From IMG/VR virus record IMGVR_UViG_3300044632_001003, positions 1-64,000 of that record: DNA of 64,000 nucleotides, one strand, 5' to 3'. Positions within the stretch are counted from its first letter, which is position 1. Each line of letters begins with the position of its first letter. Under the pieces are notes generated by a model. That model was not told the DNA's origin, made no database searches, and saw only the letters and a program-made list of their open reading frames with translations. The DNA comes from a virus. The translations under genes and the position numbers were made by a program. Shown piece by piece: positions 1-7,418 of the stretch.

Positions 1-1876
1 CACGACCTTCCAGAACACGAATGCCAATGAAGTTAATATCGGCAAACTTGTCCCGCAGGTTGCGAAGAAAAACATCAGTCATATGATGCCATTCACAGTC
101 CAAAGAATAGGTACTTCCAGTCTTACGGTCACGCAAGAATGAACCAAACCCAATGCCAGCAGTTCCCATAAAAGGACCATCTTCCCAATTACGCTTGACT
201 TCACGGTGATACTTAATACCACACGCTTCACCATCAGTCAGAATGACACACTGAACTTTCTGAAGTTTGTTTTCCTTCTGAAACTTAGGCAGAATCTGGT
301 GAAGAGAAATAAGTGCCTCATTCAGGGGAGTGCCAGAAAGAGAAAGACCCAGAGGAATAGAATAACGGGTATAGCAGTTACGCCCAAAAGAATAAGCAAG
401 GCGGAAGATGTTCTTCATCTGTTCTTCCAAAGTCTTACCATTCACCTGACTGGTCAGCAGGTTCATCATCGAAAACCATTCACCGACTTGAATCAGACCA
501 TCCTTCTTTTGATAGGCAAGTTCCCGAATGGTTGCCTTACCATTCTCATCATAAGAAACCAAAGGATAGTCAGTCGTGAAGGCATAAACCTCAAACGGAA
601 TCGCAACTTTCTTGCAGAACCAAACAAGGTTGAAGAGTTGCTTGACCGTATCCAACATCACATCACACATCGAACCAGACCAGTCAAGAATGAACACCAG
701 ACCGTGATTCTTGCCGTTGGCAAGAGTAGTGACTTTCTTGAAGAGGTCTTCGTTGTATTTGTAGGTGTGAAGTTTGGAGCAGTCCAAAACACCAGTACGA
801 GCAGTTGTGGCACGGGCATAGGAGTCTGCTGCCTTACGACACTCAAACTCTTTCACCAGATAATTAACTTCCTTCTGAGCAGAACGCTTGAACTCTACAA
901 ACTGCTTATCCACCTCACCAAAGAGATCTTCATACTTATATCCAGTATTTTCCGAATAAGAGTCCCAAGACTCTTTACAATTAGAATGAATATCAGCATT
1001 TGGGACAATCACCCTTTTCAAGTCAAGTTTAGGCAGTTCCAGATAAACATTTTCAGGACCACTATTGTTAACAAGATCTTTCAGTGCTTCCTCCAAAGAA
1101 TCCATTGTCTTCACTTCAGGTTCCTCATTCTTCTCACCACCCCGTTCTTGAGTGGTATCACCCATTTCTGGGGTGGTTTCACTAGAAGCAGAACCTTCAG
1201 AATCATTAGACTCAGGTTGGTCATTCTCACCTTCCTGCTGATCACTAAAGTCGGAGGCAGGTTGATTATCAGCACCACTCTGCTGGGACTCAAGATTATC
1301 CAGAGAAATCTTAGTCTCTTCCTGCTGCTTTTGTTTGCAATACTTATAAAGTTCTTCTGCAGCAATCAGAACATCAGCAAAAGTCTCAGTATCAGCAATC
1401 AAATTAATAATCTCAGTTTCTTCACCACGCTCAATGGGAATATCAATATAGTTTCCGATCTTAAACCACAGGTTTGCACGGTCGGCAAGATTATAAGTTT
1501 CCAGTTTATCATCACCAATCTGGAAGAAATCATCATCGGCAAGTTCCTTGTAACCGTTATAGAAGGTCTTGGTGAGACCAGCATAACGACGCTTCATCAG
1601 TTTCTCAATACGAGCATCCTCTACCACATTCACAAACTGCGGGGGAACTTTTACCTTCTCCAACCAGTCTTCATCAGGAGTATAGAGAGCGTGTCCGACC
1701 TCGTGACCCACCAGAAGGTCATACACAGTGTTGCTTGCCTTCTCCCACATCGGCAGAGTCAGCACACGGGTATGAACGTTAAAGCAAGCGGTCTCCACCT
1801 TCTTGTGCTCAACCACAAGGTCTTCAGTGGCAAGAAGTTTAGCAAGTTGAGACTTGATTTCGTGGCGGACGGTCAT
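1..1876 (-). CDS. Zinc metallopeptidase-like protein with VWA domain (3' end outside window)
   Basis: The frame stays open from the ATG at 1876 to the window edge, giving 625 codons with the C-terminus missing. An HEVGH motif (HExxH zinc-peptidase type) lies at residues 58-62. A long acidic, Gln/Ser/Glu-rich linker lies around residues 190-270. A von Willebrand A-type MIDAS motif, DWSGS, lies near residue 398 after a hydrophobic strand. The pairing of a metallopeptidase-like N-terminus with a C-terminal VWA domain resembles CobT/CoxE-type proteins, and similar proteins are annotated as 'peptidase' in cyanomyoviruses. The substrate is unknown. The gene lies downstream of a strong terminator and has no clear Shine-Dalgarno sequence or late promoter. 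The plus-strand frame over this region is a shadow of this gene. Confidence 0.8.
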   Translation of the reverse strand, partial: MTVRHEIKSQLAKLLATEDLVVEHKKVETACFNVHTRVLTLPMWEKASNTVYDLLVGHEVGHALYTPDEDWLEKVKVPPQFVNVVEDARIEKLMKRRYAGLTKTFYNGYKELADDDFFQIGDDKLETYNLADRANLWFKIGNYIDIPIERGEETEIINLIADTETFADVLIAAEELYKYCKQKQQEETKISLDNLESQQSGADNQPASDFSDQQEGENDQPESNDSEGSASSETTPEMGDTTQERGGEKNEEPEVKTMDSLEEALKDLVNNSGPENVYLELPKLDLKRVIVPNADIHSNCKESWDSYSENTGYKYEDLFGEVDKQFVEFKRSAQKEVNYLVKEFECRKAADSYARATTARTGVLDCSKLHTYKYNEDLFKKVTTLANGKNHGLVFILDWSGSMCDVMLDTVKQLFNLVWFCKKVAIPFEVYAFTTDYPLVSYDENGKATIRELAYQKKDGLIQVGEWFSMMNLLTSQVNGKTLEEQMKNIFRLAYSFGRNCYTRYSIPLGLSLSGTPLNEALISLHQILPKFQKENKLQKVQCVILTDGEACGIKYHREVKRNWEDGPFMGTAGIGFGSFLRDRKTGSTYSLDCEWHHMTDVFLRNLRDKFADINFIGIRVLEGR

Positions 1877-1904
1877 AGGTTTGATTCGTATGAAACCATC
1901 ATAC

Positions 1905-1931
1905 AAAAAAAGAGGGTGGTTAGACCCTCTT
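1905..1931 (-). terminator. Rho-independent terminator
   Basis: On the minus strand an 8-bp stem (AAGAGGGT / ACCCTCTT, plus coordinates 1910-1917 and 1924-1931) with a 6-nt loop runs into a T7 tract at 1905-1911. It lies just after the gene ending at 1954 and before the peptidase/VWA gene, separating the two transcripts. Confidence 0.85.
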
Positions 1932-1953
1932 GTGTGCCAGTTTGGAAAGTGGT

Positions 1954-2328
1954 TCAGACACCTTCAATAATGGACTTCTTCCACTCTTCACTCATATTTG
2001 CCATAATAGCAAGAGCTGCCTTATTGTTATCAGCATAACCTTCGGCAACTAGATGCTCAAGAATGAAGTCGAAGAGGTCGGCACTCTCTTTCATTTCCTT
2101 TTCAGTTTCTTTACCTTCCTTTTCAGTTACCTTTTCACCCTTCTCTTCTTTACCTTTAGGGTGCTTACCTTCTTTATGCTTTCCACCTTCGTCTTTTCCA
2201 GATTCACCTTTTTCAGACTCGCCTTTTTCAGACTCCTTCTTTTCACCAGATTCAATTTCTACTTCTTCTTTCTTTTCGTAGATAGAAGAATATGCCTCTA
2301 AAAGGTCTTTAACTTGCTTTACTTCCAT
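1954..2328 (-). CDS. Highly charged virion-type protein with C-terminal helical module
   Basis: The protein has 124 residues. The N-terminus carries a DLLEAYSSIYE motif. Residues about 20-80 are low-complexity Lys/Glu/Gly. The C-terminal 40 residues form a predicted helical module (LFDFILEHLVAEGYAD, then AALAIMANMSEEW). Such C-terminal modules are common in hypothetical, often virion-associated, cyanophage proteins. The upstream neighbour (2358..3233) has a similar N-terminal motif and a comparable helical segment, so the two look like distant paralogues or users of one targeting module. A GATAAATA late-type promoter lies 21 nt upstream and a terminator follows, so it is probably a single late transcript. 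Function unknown. Confidence 0.8.
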   Translation of the reverse strand: MEVKQVKDLLEAYSSIYEKKEEVEIESGEKKESEKGESEKGESGKDEGGKHKEGKHPKGKEEKGEKVTEKEGKETEKEMKESADLFDFILEHLVAEGYADNNKAALAIMANMSEEWKKSIIEGV

Positions 2329-2348
2329 TTTATGAATAGTTTTTTAGT

Positions 2349-2356
2349 TATTTATC
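2349..2356 (-). promoter_or_regulatory. T4-type late promoter (GATAAATA)
   Basis: GATAAATA on the minus strand, 21 nt before the ATG at 2328. It matches the NATAAATA form of the T4 late -10 element read by gp55-containing polymerase. Confidence 0.6.
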
Positions 2357-2357
2357 A

Positions 2358-3233
2358 TTATGCAACTTTATAAGATTTGTTTCTCCAAGTAAAGGTAGAT
2401 CCCACTCCACTTTTTTCTTTTGCTGTCTTATATGCTTTATCAAAAGATTGAGCCCTAGTTAAACCCTCATCTGGATTTTTTGGTCCTTGTTTTGGTCTAT
2501 AATCTCCTCTTTTAAGAGCGCCAGTTAATGTAGCATCGCCAGTTGGTCTGGGTGCCATTACAGCAGCAGCAACACCAGCAGGAGTTATATTTTTCAACGC
2601 AGCAGCAGCACCAATAGTTTTAGCAGCTGGTTCAGCAACACGTCTTGCTTGACCAGCAAATCTTTGAAGTTCTGGAAACTTATCCATATTTGGTCCAGTT
2701 GCTCTAACTGTAGCACCAGGTCTATATGGATTTGGTTTTGTCGGTGCTGGTGGTTTTGCTGCTGGAGAAGCAACTCTTGTTAGTTTAAGAGTAGGTGGTT
2801 TTGGAGCCTTAACTTGCTGTGGTTTATTGGGATAAAGCATTTTTCTCAATCCCTGAGCAAAAACTTGGGTTGGATTGGGTTTATCAAATCCAAGAATATT
2901 TGCAATTCCTCTACCGATTACTTCTTGTGGATGCATTCCTTGCTCCACAACATAATTCATAATATACTTTGACTCCTCTAAAGTACACCCTTCACTAGTA
3001 AGATAATTTAAAACTCGATCATAAACATCTTCACCAAGATTATCACCTTCTGGTTCATAATGTGCTTTTTGTAGCGTGGACTTGAACGTATGAACTTTTT
3101 CTCCCTTAGGTATCATCTTCTCAAGTTGTTCTTTTGCGGCGCGATCGGTTGGTTCCCTTAAAGGAACTCCAATTTGCTGCTCATAAACTTTTTGATATGC
3201 TTCAACTAAATTTTTATATTCTTCCGATCTCAT
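2358..3233 (-). CDS. Virion-type structural protein with Pro/Ala-rich middle
   Basis: The protein has 291 residues from the ATG at 3233; the TTG two codons earlier is too close to the late promoter to be preferred. The N-terminus has NLVEAYQKVYE, similar to the DLLEAYSSIYE of the next gene. Around residues 70-110 is a helical segment (VYDRVLNYLTSEG, then ESKYIMNYV) resembling the neighbour's C-terminal module. A Pro/Lys/Ala-rich linker follows. The protein ends in AYKTAKEKSG...FTWRNKSYKVA, a C-terminal pattern (A..A......FtWR.K.Y) I associate with cyanophage virion proteins. It has its own TATAAATA late promoter, consistent with a structural or internal virion role. The exact role is unknown. 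Confidence 0.8.
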   Translation of the reverse strand: MRSEEYKNLVEAYQKVYEQQIGVPLREPTDRAAKEQLEKMIPKGEKVHTFKSTLQKAHYEPEGDNLGEDVYDRVLNYLTSEGCTLEESKYIMNYVVEQGMHPQEVIGRGIANILGFDKPNPTQVFAQGLRKMLYPNKPQQVKAPKPPTLKLTRVASPAAKPPAPTKPNPYRPGATVRATGPNMDKFPELQRFAGQARRVAEPAAKTIGAAAALKNITPAGVAAAVMAPRPTGDATLTGALKRGDYRPKQGPKNPDEGLTRAQSFDKAYKTAKEKSGVGSTFTWRNKSYKVA

Positions 3234-3246
3234 TTGCAAAGACTTT

Positions 3247-3390
3247 TTAGATATTTATAAATGAAGAAGCGCCCCCAGAGAGGCGCTTCTTGAGTGCTTG
3301 GCGACGTGCCTTTGCTTGTCGGAGTGCTTGCGGTTTAAGTTTCCGCTTCTGCTCCTTCTTGGAATGGTGATAGCGGTTGGGGACTTGCAT
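3247..3390 (-). CDS. Small very basic protein (47 aa) coupled to gp46
   Basis: Its ATG at 3390 overlaps the gp46 stop codon as TAATG, which suggests translational coupling. The product is strongly basic (HHSKKEQKRKLKPQALRQ, then AKARRQALKKR) and could bind nucleic acid, but no family is recognised. A perfect 10-bp inverted repeat falls inside the last third of the reading frame, and the stop codon overlaps the late promoter of the next gene. It may therefore be an authentic small gene, or a frame running through a terminator. I favour a gene because of the coupling and the consistent Lys/Arg content. Confidence 0.55.
   Translation of the reverse strand: MQVPNRYHHSKKEQKRKLKPQALRQAKARRQALKKRLSGGASSFINI
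3252..3259 (-). promoter_or_regulatory. T4-type late promoter (TATAAATA)
   Basis: Exact T4 late consensus TATAAATA on the minus strand, 19 nt before the ATG at 3233. It lies directly downstream of a hairpin at 3264-3291, a terminator-then-promoter arrangement. Confidence 0.75.
3264..3291 (-). terminator. Hairpin, probable terminator after gp46 operon
   Basis: A perfect 10-bp inverted repeat (AAGAAGCGCC at 3264-3273, GGCGCTTCTT at 3282-3291) with an 8-nt loop. Downstream on the minus strand the sequence is CATTTATAAATA, which is T-rich but lacks a clean T run, so termination strength is uncertain. It lies within the 47-residue frame. Confidence 0.55.
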
Positions 3391-5117
3391 TAGTCTTGTG
3401 CTGATGTGGACATCATACGAGAAAAACCTTTGACTTTCTCAAACCTTATGACACTTTCAAATTTGTCATGCAGTTCAGACTTATGGGAAATCACAAAGAT
3501 ATTAGCATCCTTAATGACATAACGGATAATCTTAAGAAACTCATCAGTTCCAAATCCATCAAGTGAGGAATCAAATACTTCATCCATAATCAGCAGATTG
3601 GTATTGACGGAATTTTTGACTCGGGCAACTTCTCTCCAGGTGAAGAGTAGGGCAAGGTCGATTCTCATTTTTTCACCCTCACTGAAAGAACTATAAGAAA
3701 AGTCTTCGTGAATGGGTGACTTTACCGTTTCGTTAAACTCTTCATCAAGATGGAAGTTAATATAAAAATCCATCATCTGAAGATAACGATTCACCTGCTG
3801 ATTTATGAACGGAAGATACTTCTTGATTATCTTCGTTTTAACGCCATCGTCCTTGAGTAAGGAATAGGCAAAATCGTAATAAACGATTTCTTCTTTTTTC
3901 TTTGAAAGGTCTTCGAATGTTTTTTGGAGATTGGTTTGAAATTCTTCTAACTTCTCATGCTCAGTATTTCTGTTTGCAAGGTTTTGGGTAATAGTTTGAA
4001 TTTCAGATTCAAGGTCTCGTATTTGTCTCTGGTTGAGGGAAATCCGAGTATTGTTTTGAGAAATCTCATGGTTGAGTTTCGTAATCTCCTTAGATAGAAC
4101 TGTGAATTGACGCTCTCGTTCCTGTTCTAACTTTATAGTCTCCTCAAGTTCCTGAAAACCTTTCTGGAGTTCCTTTGCCTTATTTTGAGCGTCTGCTATT
4201 CTATTTAACCGAAACTCTTCTTCTATAGTTTGAGTACAGGTAGGGCATACCGTATTTTCTGTGAAAAACTTATGTTCTTTCGTAATCACAGATACTTTCT
4301 GAGAAATCTTACCCTTTAGATTGTTAAGCTTTACTAACTTATCATCAGCACCAATGACTTCTTCCTGTTCCTTAGTGTAAGCAAAAATCTGCTCTTCGGT
4401 CTTAGAGTTTTCAGTCATATAAATGCCAACTTCGGCATCTAAATTGGCAATCTTTTCTTTATTGACATTAATATTGGCATTACCACGATTCTCAAGTTCC
4501 TCAATAAACTCCTGCTGCATCTTCATCTTATCCTTAAGAGTTTCTTTCTTAAGTTCAAGAGATTTAATCTGATCCTTTTTCTCACGAATCTTATCCTTAA
4601 TGAGATTATTCATCGCAGAGAAAATACGAATATCCAGAAGGTCCTCAATCACTTCCCGACGATTCGCAGTGGTCAATTGCATAAAGGGTACAAAAGTGCT
4701 AGAACCCAGAATCACAATCTGAGTAAAAGACTTGTAATTAACCTTGAGGATATTTTCTTCTAAAATACGTTGATTTGCTCTATCATCTGCTTCTTTATGC
4801 AGAGAAACGCCATTCACTTCAATGTCAAAAATATTTGGTTTGATGCCACGACGGACAAGATAGTCCCTACTATTCACAGAGAACTCAATCTCGACAAGAC
4901 AATCTTTCTCATTCGTAGTATTAACCAATTGAGGTTTGTTGATCTTACGAAATGGTTTATTAAAAAGTGCAAACGTTAGAGCATCAAGAACTGTCGATTT
5001 ACCAGCACCATTTGTACCAATAATCAAATTAGTATGATTTTTCTGAAAATCAATTTCGCTCCAATGATTTCCAGTGCTTAAAAAGTTTTTCCAACGAATT
5101 TTTTTAAAAGTTATCAT
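3390..5117 (-). CDS. 46: gp46 recombination endonuclease subunit (Rad50/SbcC-like ATPase)
   Basis: The protein has 575 residues (T4 gp46 has 560). The Walker A motif GTNGAGKST is at residues 34-42. Long coiled coils flank a zinc-hook CPTC near residue 293. The ABC signature SFSEGEKMR is near residue 470, followed by the Walker B segment LLIMDEVFDSSLD. With gp47 it forms the Mre11-Rad50-type complex that resects DNA ends for recombination-dependent replication and contributes to host DNA degradation. It sits in a gp47 / 89-aa protein / gp46 operon with 1-4 nt overlaps, and the start ATG at 5117 overlaps the end of the upstream gene. Confidence 0.95.
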   Translation of the reverse strand: MITFKKIRWKNFLSTGNHWSEIDFQKNHTNLIIGTNGAGKSTVLDALTFALFNKPFRKINKPQLVNTTNEKDCLVEIEFSVNSRDYLVRRGIKPNIFDIEVNGVSLHKEADDRANQRILEENILKVNYKSFTQIVILGSSTFVPFMQLTTANRREVIEDLLDIRIFSAMNNLIKDKIREKKDQIKSLELKKETLKDKMKMQQEFIEELENRGNANINVNKEKIANLDAEVGIYMTENSKTEEQIFAYTKEQEEVIGADDKLVKLNNLKGKISQKVSVITKEHKFFTENTVCPTCTQTIEEEFRLNRIADAQNKAKELQKGFQELEETIKLEQERERQFTVLSKEITKLNHEISQNNTRISLNQRQIRDLESEIQTITQNLANRNTEHEKLEEFQTNLQKTFEDLSKKKEEIVYYDFAYSLLKDDGVKTKIIKKYLPFINQQVNRYLQMMDFYINFHLDEEFNETVKSPIHEDFSYSSFSEGEKMRIDLALLFTWREVARVKNSVNTNLLIMDEVFDSSLDGFGTDEFLKIIRYVIKDANIFVISHKSELHDKFESVIRFEKVKGFSRMMSTSAQD

Positions 5118-5383
5118 GATTTAGGAATAGGAGGAATAACAATGTCATTAGATGTAATCACAGCATATTTGTAATTATGCATTTTACAAGTCTTTATTGC
5201 AATATCATCATCAACTTCAACGACTTCCATTTCTTTAGAATAATTGGCATCGTCTTCTAACATTAAGGCGTATCTTACTGCATCATCTTCTTCTTCAAAC
5301 ATAAAAAGAACTTTTTCTCCATACTTGTCATGGACTGCATAGGCACCATCATCCTTTCTATCTTTAAGAGTTAGAAGATACAT
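5114..5383 (-). CDS. Conserved cyanophage small protein between gp47 and gp46 (DUF3110-like)
   Basis: The protein has 89 residues. The ATG at 5383 overlaps the gp47 stop as TAATG and is preferred over a possible upstream non-ATG start. The sequence (YLLTLKDRKDDGAYAVHD, then a stretch rich in Glu/Asp, then KTCKMHNYKYAVITSNDIVI) resembles small DUF3110-type proteins of cyanobacteria and their phages. Function is unknown, but its conserved seat between the two nuclease subunits suggests a link to that complex or simply co-transcription. Confidence 0.8.
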   Translation of the reverse strand: MYLLTLKDRKDDGAYAVHDKYGEKVLFMFEEEDDAVRYALMLEDDANYSKEMEVVEVDDDIAIKTCKMHNYKYAVITSNDIVIPPIPKS

Positions 5384-6420
5384 TACTCGACTTCGCAAGC
5401 TTGCTTATACAAATCTTGAAATATTCCTTTGATAATGTTTTTATCAAAATCAAATTCTGCCTCATCAATATAGCGGTTCAGAATTGAAATGGTACTCTCT
5501 TCTTCATCAATGTCAAACTCTTCATTTTCTTGAATCTCAAAGTTCTCAACAATCTTGAGTTCTTGAATTCCAGCAGTATAGAGTTTATCAATAAACTTTT
5601 CAAAGTCTTTTGGTTTTGTCTTTTTACGAACAATCACCTTGACAATTTTATTCTCATATTCAGAAGCATCGAACAACTGATACGGAGTATCCTCATAATA
5701 AACATTATAAAACAATTTATAAGGATTATTAATTGGAGTGTGAGTGAGGGTTTCCGTATCAAAGATATGAAATCCGCGAGTATCATTCACATCTGTCCAG
5801 TACATTTCATAAGGATTACCGAGATAGAAAATGCGTCCATTATCAGAACGAGTGTGGTAATGCCCAGAAAATACTTTTGTGAAGTTCTTAAAAATATCTG
5901 CTTCCAGTCCATGCTCCTCCATAATCAAATTTCGATTCACACGAAAACCTTGAAGTTCCAAATGACCCATAGCAACTTTTGCTTTGGTCTTCTTGATCTG
6001 AACTAAAGACTCTTCATAATTCTCACTGCAAATCCATGGCAGCATCATGATATCAAGATTTCCAACTTTAGCAGTTTGAGGAGAACTATAAGTACGAATA
6101 TTAGGATAAGTCTGAAGTAGAAGGTTTGGAGAATTTACACTATTGGTATTCTTGTAATAACAATCATGATTACCAATAATCATATGGACTTCATACTTAC
6201 GCATGGGTTCAAATACAACACGCTTTGCCCACTCTAAACTTTGATAATCGATTGACTTACGACTATCAAAAGCATCTCCCATATGGATGACTGCTTCTAC
6301 CCCATGCTCCTCAAGGGCAGGGAAGAAGACATTCTTATAGAAGAGTTCAAAGTGATCATGAAGATACTTAGAACCCTTCCTTGCCCCATAATGCGTATCT
6401 GTAATGATGGCAACCTTCAT
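5383..6420 (-). CDS. 47: gp47 recombination endonuclease subunit (Mre11/SbcD-like)
   Basis: The protein has 345 residues (T4 gp47 has 339). Calcineurin-type phosphoesterase motifs appear in order: TDTHYG at residues 8-13, MGDAFDSR near residue 48, GNHD near residue 84 and GHYHTR near residue 190. These are the di-metal ligands of the Mre11 family. It is the nuclease partner of gp46. The ATG overlaps the end of gp55 by 4 nt, so gp55, gp47, the 89-aa protein and gp46 appear to form one transcription unit. Confidence 0.95.
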   Translation of the reverse strand: MKVAIITDTHYGARKGSKYLHDHFELFYKNVFFPALEEHGVEAVIHMGDAFDSRKSIDYQSLEWAKRVVFEPMRKYEVHMIIGNHDCYYKNTNSVNSPNLLLQTYPNIRTYSSPQTAKVGNLDIMMLPWICSENYEESLVQIKKTKAKVAMGHLELQGFRVNRNLIMEEHGLEADIFKNFTKVFSGHYHTRSDNGRIFYLGNPYEMYWTDVNDTRGFHIFDTETLTHTPINNPYKLFYNVYYEDTPYQLFDASEYENKIVKVIVRKKTKPKDFEKFIDKLYTAGIQELKIVENFEIQENEEFDIDEEESTISILNRYIDEAEFDFDKNIIKGIFQDLYKQACEVE

Positions 6421-6890
6421 CGGTTCCTGTATGTAATGTTATCTTTAATGGTATTATAGTCGCTACTGTGCCCAGAAAGCAAGCTATCATCAACCATCAT
6501 AACCTCATCAAACCCTGTTCTCTCAATAATTTTAGATTTGATATCGAGTTGCTTCTTCTCTTTCTGGATCCTACGGAGAAAAGCGTAGTGAATGATTTGA
6601 GTAAAATATGCAAAAGGATTTTGAGATTTCTCTGGATTAAAATTGTGAATATACTGAACACAGTTTTCTATGCCATCAGAAATCATATCATCCCGAAACA
6701 TATAATTCACAAAATTTGGTTTGTATGACAAATGAGTTGCAATCTTTAGAAAGCATTCGCCCAGATAGTTTGTAATGCGAGGTTTGGGTAATCCCTTTTC
6801 CTTGGCATCGGCAACTTTGTTCCTATAGACGATAAGTGCTTCTAATAACTCTTTGTTATTCACATAATGTTCTGATTTCTTCTTTGGCAT
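6417..6890 (-). CDS. 55: gp55 sigma factor for late transcription
   Basis: The protein has 157 residues (T4 gp55 has 185). It contains the sigma-region-2-like segment with FRDDMISDGIENCVQYIHNF followed by NPFAYFTQIIHYAFLRRI, which contacts core polymerase and the -10 element in the T4 paradigm. It directs host RNA polymerase to NATAAATA late promoters, many of which occur in this window. It is the first gene after a host-type sigma70 promoter (6926-6954), as expected for a regulator that must be made before late transcription begins. It is followed by overlapping gp47. Confidence 0.93.
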   Translation of the reverse strand: MPKKKSEHYVNNKELLEALIVYRNKVADAKEKGLPKPRITNYLGECFLKIATHLSYKPNFVNYMFRDDMISDGIENCVQYIHNFNPEKSQNPFAYFTQIIHYAFLRRIQKEKKQLDIKSKIIERTGFDEVMMVDDSLLSGHSSDYNTIKDNITYRNR

Positions 6891-6925
6891 TGCTTGTCAT
6901 CTTTATCCTAATATTAATTTTCTTA

Positions 6926-6954
6926 ATTATAGCACAAACACAGAGTCTTGACAA
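6926..6954 (-). promoter_or_regulatory. Sigma70-like promoter for gp55 operon
   Basis: On the minus strand, TTGTCA (6949-6954), a 17-bp spacer and TATAAT (6926-6931), a near-consensus host promoter 36 nt upstream of the gp55 ATG in the only clear gap of this gene cluster. No NATAAATA motif is present, so early or middle expression is inferred. Confidence 0.75.
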
Positions 6955-7004
6955 ATTAGAAAAATATGACTAGACTACGTTTGTTAAGGTTGAAGATAAT
7001 AATA

Positions 7005-7418
7005 TTAAAGATCTTTAGATTCCTTATTTTGATTAAAGAGTTTTTCAAGTTTCTTACGGGCTTCATCGACAGTAGAGACATATCCCATGTCTGTTGATAC
7101 TCCTACTTGACCAGAAGGTTTATAGACATCAATACTATCATCATCAATATAATCATTATAGATATCTATCATCTTTTTATCTCTTGTTTCAGTCATTGTA
7201 ATGACCTTATCATATTTGATTAGAAATACATCATCATCTGTCAATTCCATCCATGGTTTAACTTTGATAAATGAACCATGGGGACTATGAACGATTTTAA
7301 AACTTAGTGGATTTTGTGCGACTATGATGGGATCTCCATCGTTTTCATCAATGGAAATTAGTGAAAGAATTTCTTCTCCAGAAACTAATTTAATAACACA
7401 ATAAAACTCTTCTCCCAT
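7005..7418 (-). CDS. Conserved cyanophage hypothetical protein, Sm-like N-terminus
   Basis: The protein has 137 residues. The first half reads as a small beta-barrel (GEEFYCVIKLVSGEEILSLI, then DDVFLIKYDKVITM), reminiscent of LSm-like folds. The C-terminal part is charged and helical (VDEARKKLEKLFNQNKES). The ATG overlaps the uvsW stop (ATGGGAG region, shared base at 7418), so it is co-translated with uvsW. Such genes sit next to uvsW in cyanomyoviruses. The RNA-binding idea is inference; no catalytic motif is visible. Confidence 0.7.
   Translation of the reverse strand: MGEEFYCVIKLVSGEEILSLISIDENDGDPIIVAQNPLSFKIVHSPHGSFIKVKPWMELTDDDVFLIKYDKVITMTETRDKKMIDIYNDYIDDDSIDVYKPSGQVGVSTDMGYVSTVDEARKKLEKLFNQNKESKDL

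Noticed and set aside
206-2038. 610-codon open frame on the plus strand
   Set aside because: It lies opposite the metallopeptidase/VWA gene, whose minus-strand frame has clear motifs and is open to the window edge. The plus-strand product looks like random low-complexity sequence.
6948-6976. Plus-strand TTGACA-17-TAGACT promoter-like sequence
   Set aside because: It overlaps the minus-strand gp55 promoter, its -10 is poor and no plus-strand gene follows; likely a chance result of the shared -35 bases.
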